DNA of 64,000 bases from Phytophthora colocasiae. Lineage: Eukaryota; Oomycota; Peronosporomycetes; Peronosporales; Peronosporaceae. Numbering within the stretch: the stretch's first letter is position 1; every line of letters begins with the position of its first letter. The notes below the pieces were generated by a model, which saw nothing but the letters and a program-made list of their open reading frames with translations, searched no databases and was not told the DNA's origin. Shown piece after piece: positions 31,002 through 42,345 of the stretch. The position numbers were made by a program, and so were the translations under genes. The DNA is taken from positions 1,426,001 to 1,490,000 of the forward strand of contig JAGKQI010000034.1 in the NCBI GenBank assembly GCA_018806915.1, given 5' to 3'.

Positions 31002-32058
31002 ATGCCGTGCTTCTTGACAGAGTGCGACCCCATGGCGGAGGCCAAGCGCTTCGGCATGGCCGTGGCTGGCTTGTACGCGTACCATTTTGTGGTAGACACA
31101 GTGTTTATCCGTCCGGCGGTGCGTTACATGTTGCGCAAGAACTGGTTGACCAAGGACAAAGAGGACAAGATGCGCGAATCTCTCTACAAGAACGCAGCAG
31201 TGGGTGCCTTCCACATTTTCGGACTGTACATTGGCTGGCATGAGACGTGGTTCCTCAACAAGGAGGAATATTTCAAGGAGTTCCCGTACGTGGCCAGTGA
31301 GATGCAGCGCTGGTACTACATGATCTACTTGAGCTTCTGGTTCCAGAGCATTGACTTCATGCTTAATATCACCAACAAACACTATACGGTCAAGCGCAAG
31401 GACAATGCGGAGATGCTGGTGCACCACTTCGCCACCATCTCGCTCATGCTCTTTTCGTACTACGTCGACCTCACCAAGATTGGCCTTTGCGTGCTCATGA
31501 TCCACGACGTTAACGACCTATTGCTCGAGACTGGTACGTTGTATTTACTCCCCAATTGCTTGCAACCTTTGAGCTCTGGTTAACGGATCTTTTGCAATGA
31601 TTCCTACTGCAGCGAAGGTGTTCGTATATCTGCAATGGGAGACTGTGGCCAACATCTTCTTTGCTCTCTTCGCGCTCGTGTGGTTCATCGTCCGTTGGTT
31701 CTTCTACTCGTACAACATCCTGCACAGCGCCTACGCATTTGCCTACCGGGACATTATCGTCCCTATCACAGAAGCCGGTAGCTATCACGGAATCGCAGCG
31801 GCCGTGTGGTACTGGGTATGGGTCGTCTGGTTCGGTTTCCTTTGCCTGCTGCTCGTACTGCACATCTACTGGGGTATTCTGATTGTCAAGATGGTAGTCA
31901 AGGCACTGGGCGATGGCAACGTTGAGAAGGACATCCGTAGCGATTCGGAAGGCGAGGAGGACGAAACCGCCGAGGAGGAGGAGCCCAAGAAGCAGACCGA
32001 GACGACCGTAGCCGATGCAGCCAAGCCGCGTCGTCGTCGTGCCCCCAAGGCCGAGTAG
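31002..32058 (+). CDS. Ceramide synthase (TLC/Lag1 domain)
   Basis: Exons 31002-31533 and 31613-32058 (donor GTACGT, acceptor CTGCAG), 325 residues. The Lag1 motif is clear: DNAEMLVHHFATISLM with the essential His-His pair, followed by MIHDVNDLLLETAKVF. Five or six membrane helices surround it. The intron falls inside the Lag1 motif, just after LLLET. The C-terminus is long, acidic then basic (EEDETAEEEEPKK, PRRRRAPKAE), as in yeast and animal enzymes. The protein acylates sphingoid bases with acyl-CoA in the ER. It has no homeobox-like domain, as in fungi and plants. Confidence 0.9.
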
Positions 32059-32600
32059 GTGGCCGTAGTCGATTGGCTCTCGTGATTGCGCCCGCAACGA
32101 CACAGCAACGGCGGCGTGAAAAGAGCGATTTTTGGCGGAGATCGTCATGTTTACACAGTTGCAAACAGACGTCATATTGTAGAGAAGAAAGAGGGAGAAG
32201 ACCGGTCGTGGAGGCAGTAGAGCTTTAGAGGTTGAGAAGCCACACAATCAGCTTGGAGTATGTTGTTGCTGCTTTGAAACCAAGTCGCACAAGGATTAAC
32301 ACCATGGAAATTAACTCTTTCCCAACCCTCCGTATACTTATATGCGGCGGGAAAGCGTTACCTCTTGTGGACTGGGGTTATTGACTTTGACACGTCCGGG
32401 AAAATGATCCTTGCCCAGCGCGCAGCACTCGCGCGCCTCGGCCTCGCAGTCGATGCTGGCAGGTGCACAAAAACTATATCCTAGCCAAGTTGCAGCCCCA
32501 GGAATTTTCACAATTGATGCTATTTGTCATAATTTATATATTGATCGTATAGAAAATAGCAGGCAGATATAACTTTAAGCAGGGCGGCACCATTGAAAGG
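32059..32600. other. Intergenic region
   Basis: About 540 bp between two tandem genes. AT-rich immediately before the start at 32601 (TAATTTATATATTG near 32531). No gene seen. Confidence 0.4.
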
Positions 32601-34157
32601 ATGGCGTCCGTATCAAGACACTTGCTGGCCGAGAAGGTCAAGGCTGTGTGCGTTGTAAGCGACGTCCGCTATGCCTCCGAGACACTACAAGAGAATTACG
32701 ACGTTCTCCCTTTAGTGGCGACCGGTGGGTGGGACAACGAGGTAAGTCACTGGAGATATTGCAATTTAACCCCTCCAAATTCATCAAAAACCACCTTGAC
32801 GATACTCTACAGACCAACCACGTATCGTTGCATTTGCCTGTGCGTCGTACACGTGACGAGCGGGAGCTACGCAAGGAGTTCGGGTGCGTCAGTAGCTGTT
32901 TAGGCAGAAATTAGCTTCGCAGACTGACTGTACTCTGCACTTGCTAGTCGTGGTAAGGGCGATTCACGTCCGTGTGAGTTGAGCACGTTGGCTGAGGCGG
33001 AGCATGAAGGAGACGTGAATGCACTGCAATTCGTTGCCTCCAGAGACGAGAATCTATTAGTCAGTGCGTCGTCCGCAGGCGGAGTTTATGCGTACCGTGT
33101 GTCTTCCAGTGCTGGAGAAGACGAAGCTATGAGCGATGCAGACTCGAGCAAACCGCTGTCTGCGTTTGCTGTACCGCAATGGGAGAAGGTGTTTGCTGGA
33201 TCTGCAGCTACGTGTGTGGAGGTGAGCGACAACCGCACGACTCTCGTGACTGCCAGCGCAAGTGGAGCTTTGGCGTGGCTCAAGTTGGATGAAGTTATGA
33301 GTGTTGAAATCCTCGGTAGGGAAGACACTGACGAAGAGATTCATAGCATATACTTACATTTCGTTTTTGTATTGATACTGGGCTGTTTACAGAGAACAAG
33401 GACACAAGTCGATTGCCGATCAACGCAGTGAAGTTCTTAGGACAAGACTCTGTCGTTGCCACAGTCGGGTATGTTTTACTATTCGTACTTGTGTGCTAGT
33501 GGCGACCTAATGTGCTATTATGATATCAGCTCAACTCCGGGGAGTCAACTCCGCATTTGGGACATCACCGCGAACAACCAGCTCCCTGTCATGTCCTGTG
33601 CAGAGTACGTTACGGTATCACGTTTGTAGGCGTGGCGATATGCACTAACATGATGATTGAATCACAGTCCTAGCTCGCGGAGCATTTTGACTACGCTAGA
33701 GACGCACCCAACTCGCCCTGAACTACTGATCACTGGTGCTGATGACGGTCGTGTGAGTTTCTGGGATCGTCGCAAATTGGAGGAACCACTTCGGACTGAA
33801 GTATACCACCAACGTGCTGTTCGCGCATTGAAGCTCCACTCAGCGTCGCCTCGGTATCTGTACACGGGTGGTGATGATTCCGTGGTGAACTGCTGGGACT
33901 TCCATCACGGCCGCAACCCACGTGACGCGGTGGAGTACGAACGCTACAGCGTTCCTGCAGGTAACCAGAACTTGACTCCGTTCGCATCGTTGGGTACATC
34001 CAACGGCTTCGCGAAGGGTCTTCAGGTGCAGCGGCTCTGCTCTGGAACTCTGCCATGGAATGCCCTGGCAGTTCATGCAGAATCCGACACGCTCGTTGCA
34101 GGCTCCGATGCGCAGTCCTTGGTAATTGTGCAGCAAGTGTCGAAGTGGAAGCAGTAG
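32601..34157 (+). CDS. NUP43: Nup43-like WD40 nucleoporin
   Basis: Six exons, all in phase: 32601-32741, 32813-32883, 32948-33315, 33393-33468, 33530-33604, 33668-34157; 406 residues. The chain is a WD40 propeller: VATGGWDNE early, HEGDVNALQF, SQLRIWDIT, then TGADDGRVSFWDRR and TGGDDSVVNCWDFHHG. The C-terminal LPWNALAVHAESDTLVAGSDA resembles the closing blade of Nup43. Nup43 is a peripheral member of the Y-complex of the nuclear pore. The call rests on that ending and overall length (human about 380). Other WD40 families are possible. This is the most intron-rich host gene in the window. Confidence 0.7.
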
Positions 34158-34293
34158 AGGTGGATAATCAAAAGCCAAACGCAAAAGATGCAGGTTATGG
34201 CGATTCGTTTTTTGGAGTGGAATTACTGAATCCGAAAACACTTTCGTTAGACATCGGCAATTTAACACCAAAGTAGCTAAAAAAAAACCTTGC

Positions 34294-35945
34294 TCACACG
34301 TACGAGAAGATGTGAGGTGGAAGCTGAAGAGTTGGAGCGATGCCATTTAGCATCTCGGAACTCTGGAGATACACGACATGATTGTAGAAGCCACCACCTT
34401 CGCAATATCCCTTGGACATCAGCAATTGGAATTTAAAGCCAAATGATGGCTCCAGCACGTAGAAAAAGCGTAGCACTGACCCGCCAGCTTTGTTGCGAAG
34501 GGGTTGATCACTTGGAGCTCGGTGTGCTGCCACTGCAGCGAACACACGGAACAGTCGTTTGAGCCAAGCATTGGGCGGCTGATTGTCGTTTGCAACGTCC
34601 GAATGCACATACAGCAGGCTAAATTGTGAACAGGTTGCATCCAGAGCGGTACGCTGTGAGTCCAGCGTGAACAGCACAAAGAGAAGTACACGCTCCATAT
34701 CCAACTCCTCCACGTGCAATTTTCCAGCGAGGTAGACCACAACGGGTAGCCCCGCAAGATCCACTCCGCCACAATAGCAAAACCCGAGAGCTTTCAGGTC
34801 TGAAAAATCCTCCTTCTTCGCGAGTTGAAGGGCAGCGATGTAGTCCCATTCTGCTGTGCTAGCTGTGACCCTCTCAAGTCGCTTTTGCTCTTCAATTGCA
34901 GCTTCTGCAGCTCGCCGTTGCCGTTCTTCCTGCATCTGCTGCAGCCTGCCTAATCGTTCAGCATCAGGGTCGACTAACATGGCGCGAAACGCCAGTATAT
35001 CACTCTCCGCTTCTTTTGCTTTCGGGCCAGTAGATGTATCGGACAATGCACAACTCGCTTGCCGTTTGCCTGTGTTTTCGCAGTGATCAAACTCGAACTG
35101 GTTGCTGTGATGATCCGAGCTGCTGAGATTGCCAATCCGAATCTTGCGCTCCTCGATAATGGGCTCACCGAAGCTGTTGCCTGAAAGAAAAGCGTAGTGT
35201 TAGTACTGTAGTCGCTCTTCTTATCGCCAAAGAAGAAAGACAAACCGAGGTTTCGCGTCTCAAGCAACTGTTGTGACTTCTGTAGCTCCTTCATCGTCCG
35301 AGGGAAGTAAAGCGGAAGCACCCTCTCGTACACATACATATCTTGGACTGAGTCAACGCAGAGAATAATCCGATCAAAGTATTTGCTGTAGTGCTCCAGA
35401 TAACGCCGCACAGTCCTCGCAGCAACGTGAGCAGCCTCCTCTCTGGGATATCCCTTGCGCTGGGTGTAAATGCATCCAATAGCAACCGAACGCAGCCCGT
35501 TTTCCCTGGCAACTGTCAACACACTACGGTAACACGAGTGCAGTGCGTGTTCTGCTGCGTTGTGGTACTTGGGCAGGTAGCGTGGCCCCACCGTGTGTAA
35601 GATGAATTTGGCTGGCAATTGACATCCTCTTGTGAGCACGGCGTCCCCTGTGCGACATGAACCTGCGGCATCGCATTCCACTCCAATCTCCGGTCCAGCG
35701 GCTTTAAGTAGCTTACCGAAGTCTCCGTCACTCACACGCATGGATTCGCATGTCGAGTTAACTACAGCATCAACACGCAAATGATACAGTGGTCCGCGCC
35801 AGAGCGAGAGCCTGGCGTTGAGTAGTGTGGAGACTGGGAATGGGGCGTCAACAGCAGCGGAAAGAGGGTCGTCGATAGTATGGGAGTAGGGCGTGGCGTC
35901 CCATAGAGCCAGGGGCTCCCACGCCAAAGGTGTCTCGCCTACCAT
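34294..35945 (-). CDS. GDAP2: GDAP2 homologue: macro domain plus Sec14/CRAL-TRIO
   Basis: Exon 1 is 35945-35246 and exon 2 is 35180-34294. Donor GTTTGT, branch-like TACTAACAC and acceptor TTTCAG give an in-phase join and 528 residues. The N-terminal macro domain shows DAVVNSTCESM, GCQLPAKFILHTVGPRY and GYPREEAAHVAARTVRRYLE; LPLYFPRTMKELQ follows, as in animal GDAP2. The C-terminal half has the CRAL-TRIO fold (GVDLAGLPVVVYLAG) and ends IFSYV. Order, spacing and length fit GDAP2 (about 500 residues). Macro domains bind ADP-ribose and Sec14 domains bind lipids; the cellular role of GDAP2 is poorly known. Confidence 0.88.
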
Positions 35946-36101
35946 TATCAAGTGGATCCGTCGCTTCAAGATCCATTACATGTTGCTCGAACTGAGGTAA
36001 CATTGGAGCGACATTCCATTAGGGTTGAGAGTTAGTGATGGTCGTTGAAGATGAATGACGTGTGTCGTTTGGCCACACGTCATTTTGCGAACCCCACTCA
36101 C

Positions 36102-36228
36102 CAAGGAGCTCCGACGACGTGGTGAGCGAAGGTGGCGGAGATGTGCGCCGTCGGAGCGCTAGAAGCAGTTCAGACGGATTGCCGGCGTCGAAATGTTGCC
36201 CCACGTTGATACAGCTGTCCAAGATCTG
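36102..36228 (-). other. Possible orphan exon upstream of GDAP2
   Basis: A frame (QILDSCINVGQHFDAGNPSE, then Pro/Ser-rich) is bounded by an acceptor TTTGCGCAG and a strong donor GTGAGT. A matching acceptor CCTCAG lies at about 35999. No join keeps the GDAP2 frame, so it may be a 5' UTR exon or part of another transcript. Confidence 0.3.
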
Positions 36229-36512
36229 CTGCGCAAACAAGTAACTCTAAAAACAAATTATCGCAGTATTTCTTATAAACAGTTTAGTTATAGCCTTAGC
36301 ACCTCTATTATTAGTTTACCCGCCTAATCCGATCGGATGACACCCTCGACGTGGCTTTCTGCGACTTTTCGTGTGGAATCGGCACCACAACCGCAAGAAC
36401 TTGCTTGCTGCTGTAATGTTAACACTGGTTCTCAGGCTCATTCTCAAATTGACATCGAGCGCATCAGGTCGCTGACGACAGCTTCAGACTTACGGACCTA
36501 TAACGAACTACA

Positions 36513-37196
36513 ATGGCGAGTCGTTGCGCACGCAAGGGCACGAGTCTGCGGGCAGCCAAGCGTTGGTATGCGGACGAGGTGGAGATGATGGAGACGTTGA
36601 CTGCAACGCGTCGTGTGCGCCCCATCGATACGGTAGCTAGCAAGCAGAAACTGCGCGTGCTGGGCGAGTTCTTCCCGTCGGTGGCCGTGGACGTGCGTCG
36701 CGACGTGCTCGTGGCCGCAAACTATCGCGAGGATATTGCGGCCGCGATGCTGGGCGACCTCACTCGTGAGACAGTAGCTGCTGCCACCCGCGTACAGGAT
36801 TCCACGGAGCTTCTGTTCGTGGACCTGCATGCAGATGATGATGCGAGTTCTGATCTCGCAGATGAAGAAGATTGGAGTGAGGTGGCTGCCACTAGCAGCG
36901 GAACCGATGCGTGGGTTGTGATTCAGGATGACTGGGAGGTCGTCGACAAGGACGGCGAGAGGGTGCGTACCTTCGCGGACGTCCTGCAGACGGCGTCGCC
37001 GGTGAAGGTGGCGCCGGCAACAGCAGCTACAACTCTGAGACCGCGTCTTTCTATCCTGGAGAACGAGTCTGCATACAGCAGAAGCAATTTGTTGAGGAAG
37101 ACCGAGAGCGACCCGGCGCTTCCAACTTACGAGCTTGAGCGCGGTGTCAAGTCGTTCGGTGCACGGAAGCGTCAAATGCTGAAGAGCCATCGGTAG
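36513..37196 (+). CDS. CUE-like domain protein, otherwise unknown
   Basis: Single exon, 227 residues. Residues about 45-85 (LRVLGEFFPSVAVDVRRDVL, then EDIAAAMLGDL) follow the pattern of a CUE/UBA-like three-helix domain, with FP where CUE domains have MFP. CUE domains bind ubiquitin. The centre is acidic (DASSDLADEEDWSE) and contains WVVIQDDWEVV. The C-terminus is basic and Ser-rich. Beyond this I do not recognise it. Confidence 0.6.
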   Translation: MASRCARKGTSLRAAKRWYADEVEMMETLTATRRVRPIDTVASKQKLRVLGEFFPSVAVDVRRDVLVAANYREDIAAAMLGDLTRETVAAATRVQDSTELLFVDLHADDDASSDLADEEDWSEVAATSSGTDAWVVIQDDWEVVDKDGERVRTFADVLQTASPVKVAPATAATTLRPRLSILENESAYSRSNLLRKTESDPALPTYELERGVKSFGARKRQMLKSHR

Positions 37197-37725
37197 ATTC
37201 ATCGATGAAGTGCAACCTGGGGTGACAGTGGCAATGGCCCCTGACTATTTTATATTATTTTGACATGAGCGGTAAATTGAGACCGAGCTCGATCACTTTC
37301 GAACGAAGCTTAGCAACACGGGCGATGCAGGTCCATCGAAACAACGTCAAAGTAGCGCTCAGTACCATACAAAAGTAAAGAAATACTACGAAGTATGATC
37401 TCACAATCCGTGCGTAGAGCTTGCTGGAATTTCGACATGATGGCAACGATTGTTAGATTGAAATAGCTCGCAATCGCATCGCATCATCACATTGCAATTA
37501 TGACTTCCCGGAAACAACGGTACTGTCGTTGTCCCACTATTTTCAGATAGTGGTCAGCATGAACTGTCTCCCGTTAAAGTACAATGCTACTACGGATAAA
37601 AATATACTTACGCAATCAGTACTTCCTGGTAGTACGTTGCATCGTCTCCTTCCCCCCTCCATCACTACACAATATAAATATACCGGAAGGGAGGTGAGCG
37701 TTAGGCCCTCGACCCTCCTATCGCC
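37197..37725. other. Intergenic region with TATA-like motif before Sac1 gene
   Basis: AATATAAATATA at about 37670-37681 lies 45-55 bp before the ATG at 37726 and is the clearest TATA-like sequence in the window. Nothing else is recognised. Confidence 0.4.
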
Positions 37726-39933
37726 ATGTTCAAGGTCTATGCGGAGCGGGCGGAGCTTTTGCTCGAGGACTGTCGTGCAGGAGCTGGCCCTTGTCTGCGT
37801 TTAACGGCCAATTCGTCCACCGGCGGCGTGGATATCGAGCAATTGGCAGCGCAGCCCAGCGAGGAAGCCTCTGCTGTGCCCATCCACGCAATCTACGGCG
37901 TCTACACTCTATTGAGTGGTCCGTACCTCGCTGTAGTGACAGATTCGCGTGTCGTTGGCTCAGGACCGAACAGTGAGAAGATCTACTGCATCCTGGAATT
38001 GTCACTGCTGCCCGTGAGCTCTGCAGCGCAGCAGAGCTTCTTCAAACACGCCAGCAGCAGGGAGAAGCAAGATGAGCGCGAGTACTGCCGGATGCTCACG
38101 TCCGCGCTGGCATCGCGCACCTTTTACTTCAGCTACGACTTGGATCTGACGCTCTCTGCCCAGAAACGGGCTTCAGTTTCGTCCTCTTCGGCAGCACAGC
38201 GTCAATCGCCGCTGTATGCACGTGCAGAGGAGGATTTCTTCTGGAATAAACCTGTGCTAAGCAAGTTCATTGAACTAGAGCTCGGAGACTGGATCGTACC
38301 CGTCATCTCTGGTTTCGTGAAGGTTATCAAGAAGTGCGATGTCAACGGGCAGCGTTGTGATATTCTTTTCTTTACCAGAAGAAGCTGGAGACGCGTCGGC
38401 ACACGCTTCAATGTGCGAGGCGTGGACAAGGACGGATGCGTCGCCAACTTTGCCGAGACAGAGATGCTGCTGGTTAAACCATCCAGGGCTTTGTGTTCCT
38501 ACGTCCAAGTGCGTGGTAGTATCCCGTTGTACTGGGATCAGATGGTTACACTCAAGTACATGCCACGCACGCGCTATGCCTTCTCAGGCCACGAGAGCGT
38601 CGTGGACTGGAACGAATTGGCCTTCCGCGCGCACATGGACAACCTCATCCAGCGCTACGGACACGTGACGTGCGTGAATCTCATTGACAAGGCTGGTAAA
38701 AGCGCAACCGTGCGTGACCAAGCTCAACTTGGTTCTGCTTTTGGCAAGTATGTCAAGAAATACAACTTGTTGTCGAAGTCAGGCGACGGAGCGAGCTCTG
38801 TTGGCTCATCGGCGACATCTTCGATTCCTGCTTCTCCTGCGCTCCACGCGATGTCGCCACGTCAACACAAAAGCTTGTCGATCTCACTACCGTCTGCGCC
38901 TGGATCCAATGGAAGCAATGGCTTCGGTCCCTCTGGAGGGGGCTCTGTTGCGGGATCTCCAACCAGCGCATCTACCGCCAGCAACAGTGACAAAGGGTCT
39001 GGGTTACCGCCAACTCCTTCGCTTCAGTCTTCAGTGTCGCTACCCCCACCTCCACTCAGTATTGCAGTGCCATCGGCCCCTACGTCAATCTCGCAGCTCT
39101 TTGCTGAGCCTGTTGCCTATATCTGGTTCGATTTCCACCACGAATGCCGCAAGATGGCATGGCACAACTTGTCCAAGCTTATGACTGAGGTGGATGAACA
39201 GTTCACGCAGTATGGATGGTTCGAGTGTGATGGCGAAGGGCGATTGCTTTCACGTCAGCGCGGCGTCTTCCGTGTCAACTGCATGGACAATTTGGATCGC
39301 ACTAACGTCGTGATGAGTCTATTCGCTCGGCGTACGGTACTGATGGCACTGCAGCTTTATCCGTTCAACACTGTCGGTGACGACAAGGGTAACACCGTGC
39401 TCGACTCCCCCTACTCAAGCTTCGAAGTCGTGTTCAAGAATGCGTGGGCTGACAACGCTGACTACGTGAGCAGAATGTATGCTGGCACGGGTGCGCTCAA
39501 GACGGATTTCACACGCACTGGACGACGCACAATCGCTGGTGCTCTACAGGACGGTGTGAATTCGGTCACTCGCTATTACCTCAACAACTTCTCGGACGGG
39601 ATTCGCCAGGACTCTTTCGACTTGTTGGTTGGGAACTTTACACCAGATAAGCGGGACGAGTCTCCGTTTACTTTCCAGCAACAACACAGTTTCCTGAATG
39701 TGCTGCTGGAAGCCGCACTTGCTACACTCGCAGTGGTGAGTGTTTCTCTCAGTATGCGCCAGGATCTGCCGGTGGCTACACGAGTGCGCGATGGTGTCAT
39801 TGCAACGTTCACTGTCTTTGCTGTAACGGGATACCTCATCGTCAAAAAGGGGAAGTTCCGTTCTATCGGACGCCGGTACGTGTGCAAGCCAGCGTTCAGC
39901 TCCAGTGGATACATTCGCCGGAAAACGGCGTAG
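37726..39933 (+). CDS. SAC1: Sac1-type phosphoinositide phosphatase, membrane-anchored
   Basis: Single exon, 735 residues. The Sac domain holds the CX5R(T/S) catalytic loop, CMDNLDRTN, with Cys519 as nucleophile (tgc at 39280). RRSWRRVGTRFNVRGVDKDG and GSIPLYWDQ are other Sac landmarks. Two C-terminal hydrophobic helices (about residues 660-710) anchor it as in yeast Sac1, which acts on PI4P at the ER and Golgi. It is about 110-150 residues longer than Sac1 of yeast or man. The extra length is mainly a Ser/Gly/Pro-rich low-complexity insert at about residues 350-455, between the substrate-binding part and the catalytic loop. The start follows a TATA-like element. Confidence 0.9.
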   Translation: MFKVYAERAELLLEDCRAGAGPCLRLTANSSTGGVDIEQLAAQPSEEASAVPIHAIYGVYTLLSGPYLAVVTDSRVVGSGPNSEKIYCILELSLLPVSSAAQQSFFKHASSREKQDEREYCRMLTSALASRTFYFSYDLDLTLSAQKRASVSSSSAAQRQSPLYARAEEDFFWNKPVLSKFIELELGDWIVPVISGFVKVIKKCDVNGQRCDILFFTRRSWRRVGTRFNVRGVDKDGCVANFAETEMLLVKPSRALCSYVQVRGSIPLYWDQMVTLKYMPRTRYAFSGHESVVDWNELAFRAHMDNLIQRYGHVTCVNLIDKAGKSATVRDQAQLGSAFGKYVKKYNLLSKSGDGASSVGSSATSSIPASPALHAMSPRQHKSLSISLPSAPGSNGSNGFGPSGGGSVAGSPTSASTASNSDKGSGLPPTPSLQSSVSLPPPPLSIAVPSAPTSISQLFAEPVAYIWFDFHHECRKMAWHNLSKLMTEVDEQFTQYGWFECDGEGRLLSRQRGVFRVNCMDNLDRTNVVMSLFARRTVLMALQLYPFNTVGDDKGNTVLDSPYSSFEVVFKNAWADNADYVSRMYAGTGALKTDFTRTGRRTIAGALQDGVNSVTRYYLNNFSDGIRQDSFDLLVGNFTPDKRDESPFTFQQQHSFLNVLLEAALATLAVVSVSLSMRQDLPVATRVRDGVIATFTVFAVTGYLIVKKGKFRSIGRRYVCKPAFSSSGYIRRKTA

Positions 39934-40207
39934 GGAGTACAAGGAAGCTTGCCACTGTATGGGATCTAGCTCGTTGAAGGACATTAAAACAAAATCGATA
40001 CAGGATAATGAACAACAGCTTACGACTCTGTACGCACGACATGCTTCTTCTTCAGTTGAGACGGGGCGTATCATTTCCGACCAGGGATGCCGAAAAATGC
40101 ATTGAAGGGAAATACAATAAAATAGTCCTGATAAAATTATTTATTTCTCATGCTAACCTCTTTCCGTAAATTATTTTCTTGGAGTAGCCAGTACCGTTCC
40201 ATTACTT

Positions 40208-40399
40208 ATTTTCGAGCCCACCTTGCTGGCATCAATCCCGCCCACATCCAATACCGTTGAGCGGTTTTTTAGCCTCGCGCGGATCACGTTTGGTCACGAG
40301 CGTCAACGCACGACGACGCCATACACGCTGGAGAAAATTCTTTTTCTTCGCGTTAACAAGCGTCTTTGGGATGTCCGTACGGCCGTCAGCGCGCTGTAG
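40208..40399 (+). pseudogene. hAT transposase C-terminal relic
   Basis: A 63-codon open frame ends at TAG 40397-40399. It reads as the hAT dimerisation region: IPPTSNTVERFFSLARITF, then a run ending LEKILFLRVNKRLWD. No upstream catalytic part is present, so this is a truncated fossil beside the MFS cluster. Confidence 0.65.
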
Positions 40400-41182
40400 A
40401 CAACAGGAACGATCTGCATGACTGTTAATGCGTTGCAGTAATTGATTTTCGGTGATTTTGCTTGCAGTTATTTACTGATGCCTGTCGTCGTTGCCAGTAA
40501 ATTATTTACTGCGGTGTTGCGCTTGCCGTCAATATAAATGCCGCTTTCGGCATCCCTGTTTCCGACCATTGCAAATCACAAGGTACATGTTTCACGGTCG
40601 CAATGTCCGTCGTCGTTCCCTACTTCCGTTCGCTATAGGAGATCAAGCTCATGTACGCACTCACGAATGCTGGATCATCCTCCATCTCCAGCTTCCTCAC
40701 TGTCTATTATCAGCACACGGCGGGGTTCTCTAAAGTGCAGATCGGAATACAGACGCTTCCGAACTTCTCATCCATTGTAGCTCCCCCTTTGTGGGGAGCT
40801 GTGGCCGACTACCTTCAAGACCAACGGCGGATTCATATCCTTCGCATTGTTACGGGGACCCTCTTCTACTTTGGCATTCAGTTCTTCTCGTGGTCATTTG
40901 GATGGACGGTGTTCATGGTGGTGATGGCTCGCTTCCAGAGATGTCCGTCGGGATCCCTGCTCGACCACGCAGTACTTAACGTGCTGGAGAAAGTTGGGGG
41001 AGAATATGGCAAACAACGACTCTTTGGTGCGGTGGGGTGGGGGATTGGCGCATACGTCACCGGGTTAATTGTGGTGGCCGGAGGAATTTTCTGGTCTTTT
41101 TGGACGCAGTTGGTCCTGTGGTATTCGTCGCTGCTCGTCTTACAACACAACGAATACCACCAGTACACTATAGCAAGTTGCT

Positions 41183-41191
41183 ATTAGCAAC
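41183..41191. repeat. 9-bp target site duplication, left
   Basis: ATTAGCAAC immediately before the left terminal inverted repeat, matched by 42735-42743. Confidence 0.85.
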
Positions 41192-41242
41192 GGAAGATTT
41201 TTTTTTGGTTCAGATACGGAACGGTTCTGGCTTTTGGAACGG
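41192..41242 (+). repeat. Left terminal inverted repeat of Pack-MULE
   Basis: Starts GGAAGATTTTTTTTT and continues into the conserved core. It pairs with the right terminus over about 51 bp with a few mismatches, mostly near the T-rich outer end. Confidence 0.88.
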
Positions 41243-41904
41243 ACATCTGTTTTGTAATGATGAAGTGCTGCCCGTACAGGACTCACTGCTTGACGATCAC
41301 TTCGGAACAAGACGACAGAGGCACAGGGAGTACCGACGTTCGAACGATCTACATACCATTACCTGGGTTTTAAGTATGCTTGTTCGTGGACACCGTAAAA
41401 AAAGATCGTGTATCGCTGTTCTCATTATCGCCGCGGCTGTCAGGGGCGCTGGAGTTTACATTCGCTTCTATGGAATAGCGTCCTACTCGCTCTCACTCCT
41501 ATCGTAACAATGTGATCGCCGGCACGATTGTCAATGTCACGGACATTAGAAGCGCTGCCGATAGTCTTGCGATAGCTAGTGTGGCGCGGCCGGCTCGTCA
41601 AATATGGGAAGAGCTACAAAGTCTGTACTACGCCGACGACAACCTCCATTGTCTGCGACCTTTCCGAAACACAAGTTGTGTCGCGCATTTACTGGGCTCG
41701 GAGGCTACACTACAGCGGAAACGTACATGGTGCCATCGAGATACCACCACTCCCACTGCTCCAACGAGCATGTGTCCTTCTTCCAGGTTCATTCCGTAAC
41801 AGCAAACTCTCAAGACGTGAGCAGTCCAAATACACGGATCGGCTGGGATCATCCAGCGCTTCTCAATTTGCTCCGTTATAACAACACCACTATCTTTGTT
41901 GGCG

Positions 41905-42345
41905 TTGGATGGAAGTGGCTAACAGTACAGGCTCTTGAGCCACGAGACTGATCTGTGAGCGCAGCCACTTCACGTTCAGGGTTTTCACATCACGACCGTC
42001 GAGCAGGATGGAGCCTTCGTGGGTCGTAGAAGCGTTCAAGCAGGGAAATGAGCGTACTCATGCCTCCTCCACTGAACCCGACAAATGCTACGGTTTGTCA
42101 AGGCTCAATGGTGATGTTGTAGTCGTATAGGATCTGCACGTCTGGACGGCTTGGGAAGGTGAAATAGACACCGACAGCTTGAATCCGTCCAACACAGGAC
42201 TCGGGTTTGTCGCCTTCGTGATCGTTCGAAGCATCAATAGCTGAGGTTGTATCCAGGATCTTGTAGATCTGAGCAGCAGCCCCTTTGGCATTGGTGTTGG
42301 CCGAGACGTTGAAGCGATCTGACCTGCCAGCTAGTCTGGAGGTCG
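41905..42345 (-). pseudogene. Captured ABC transporter (ABCB-type) nucleotide-binding fragment
   Basis: Reads KGAAAQIYKILDTTSAID, then GVYFTFPSRPDVQILYDYN, a stop, [20 protein letters not shown], and after a frameshift [12 protein letters not shown] and [11 protein letters not shown]. These are the segments around the Walker A and Q-loop of an MDR-type (ABCB) transporter. The P-loop Lys is replaced by Met (GGGMST). The stop, frameshift and lost Lys show that it is a decayed fragment. Similarity ends abruptly near 41905 and 42345, as expected for transduplication. Confidence 0.8.

Noticed and set aside
31510..32247. 245-codon minus-strand ORF
   Set aside because: Antisense to the second exon of the ceramide synthase; no independent support.
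36498..37202. 234-codon minus-strand ORF opposite the CUE-like gene
   Set aside because: Sense strand has coherent domain structure and start context; the antisense ORF reads as Cys/Arg/His-rich noise.
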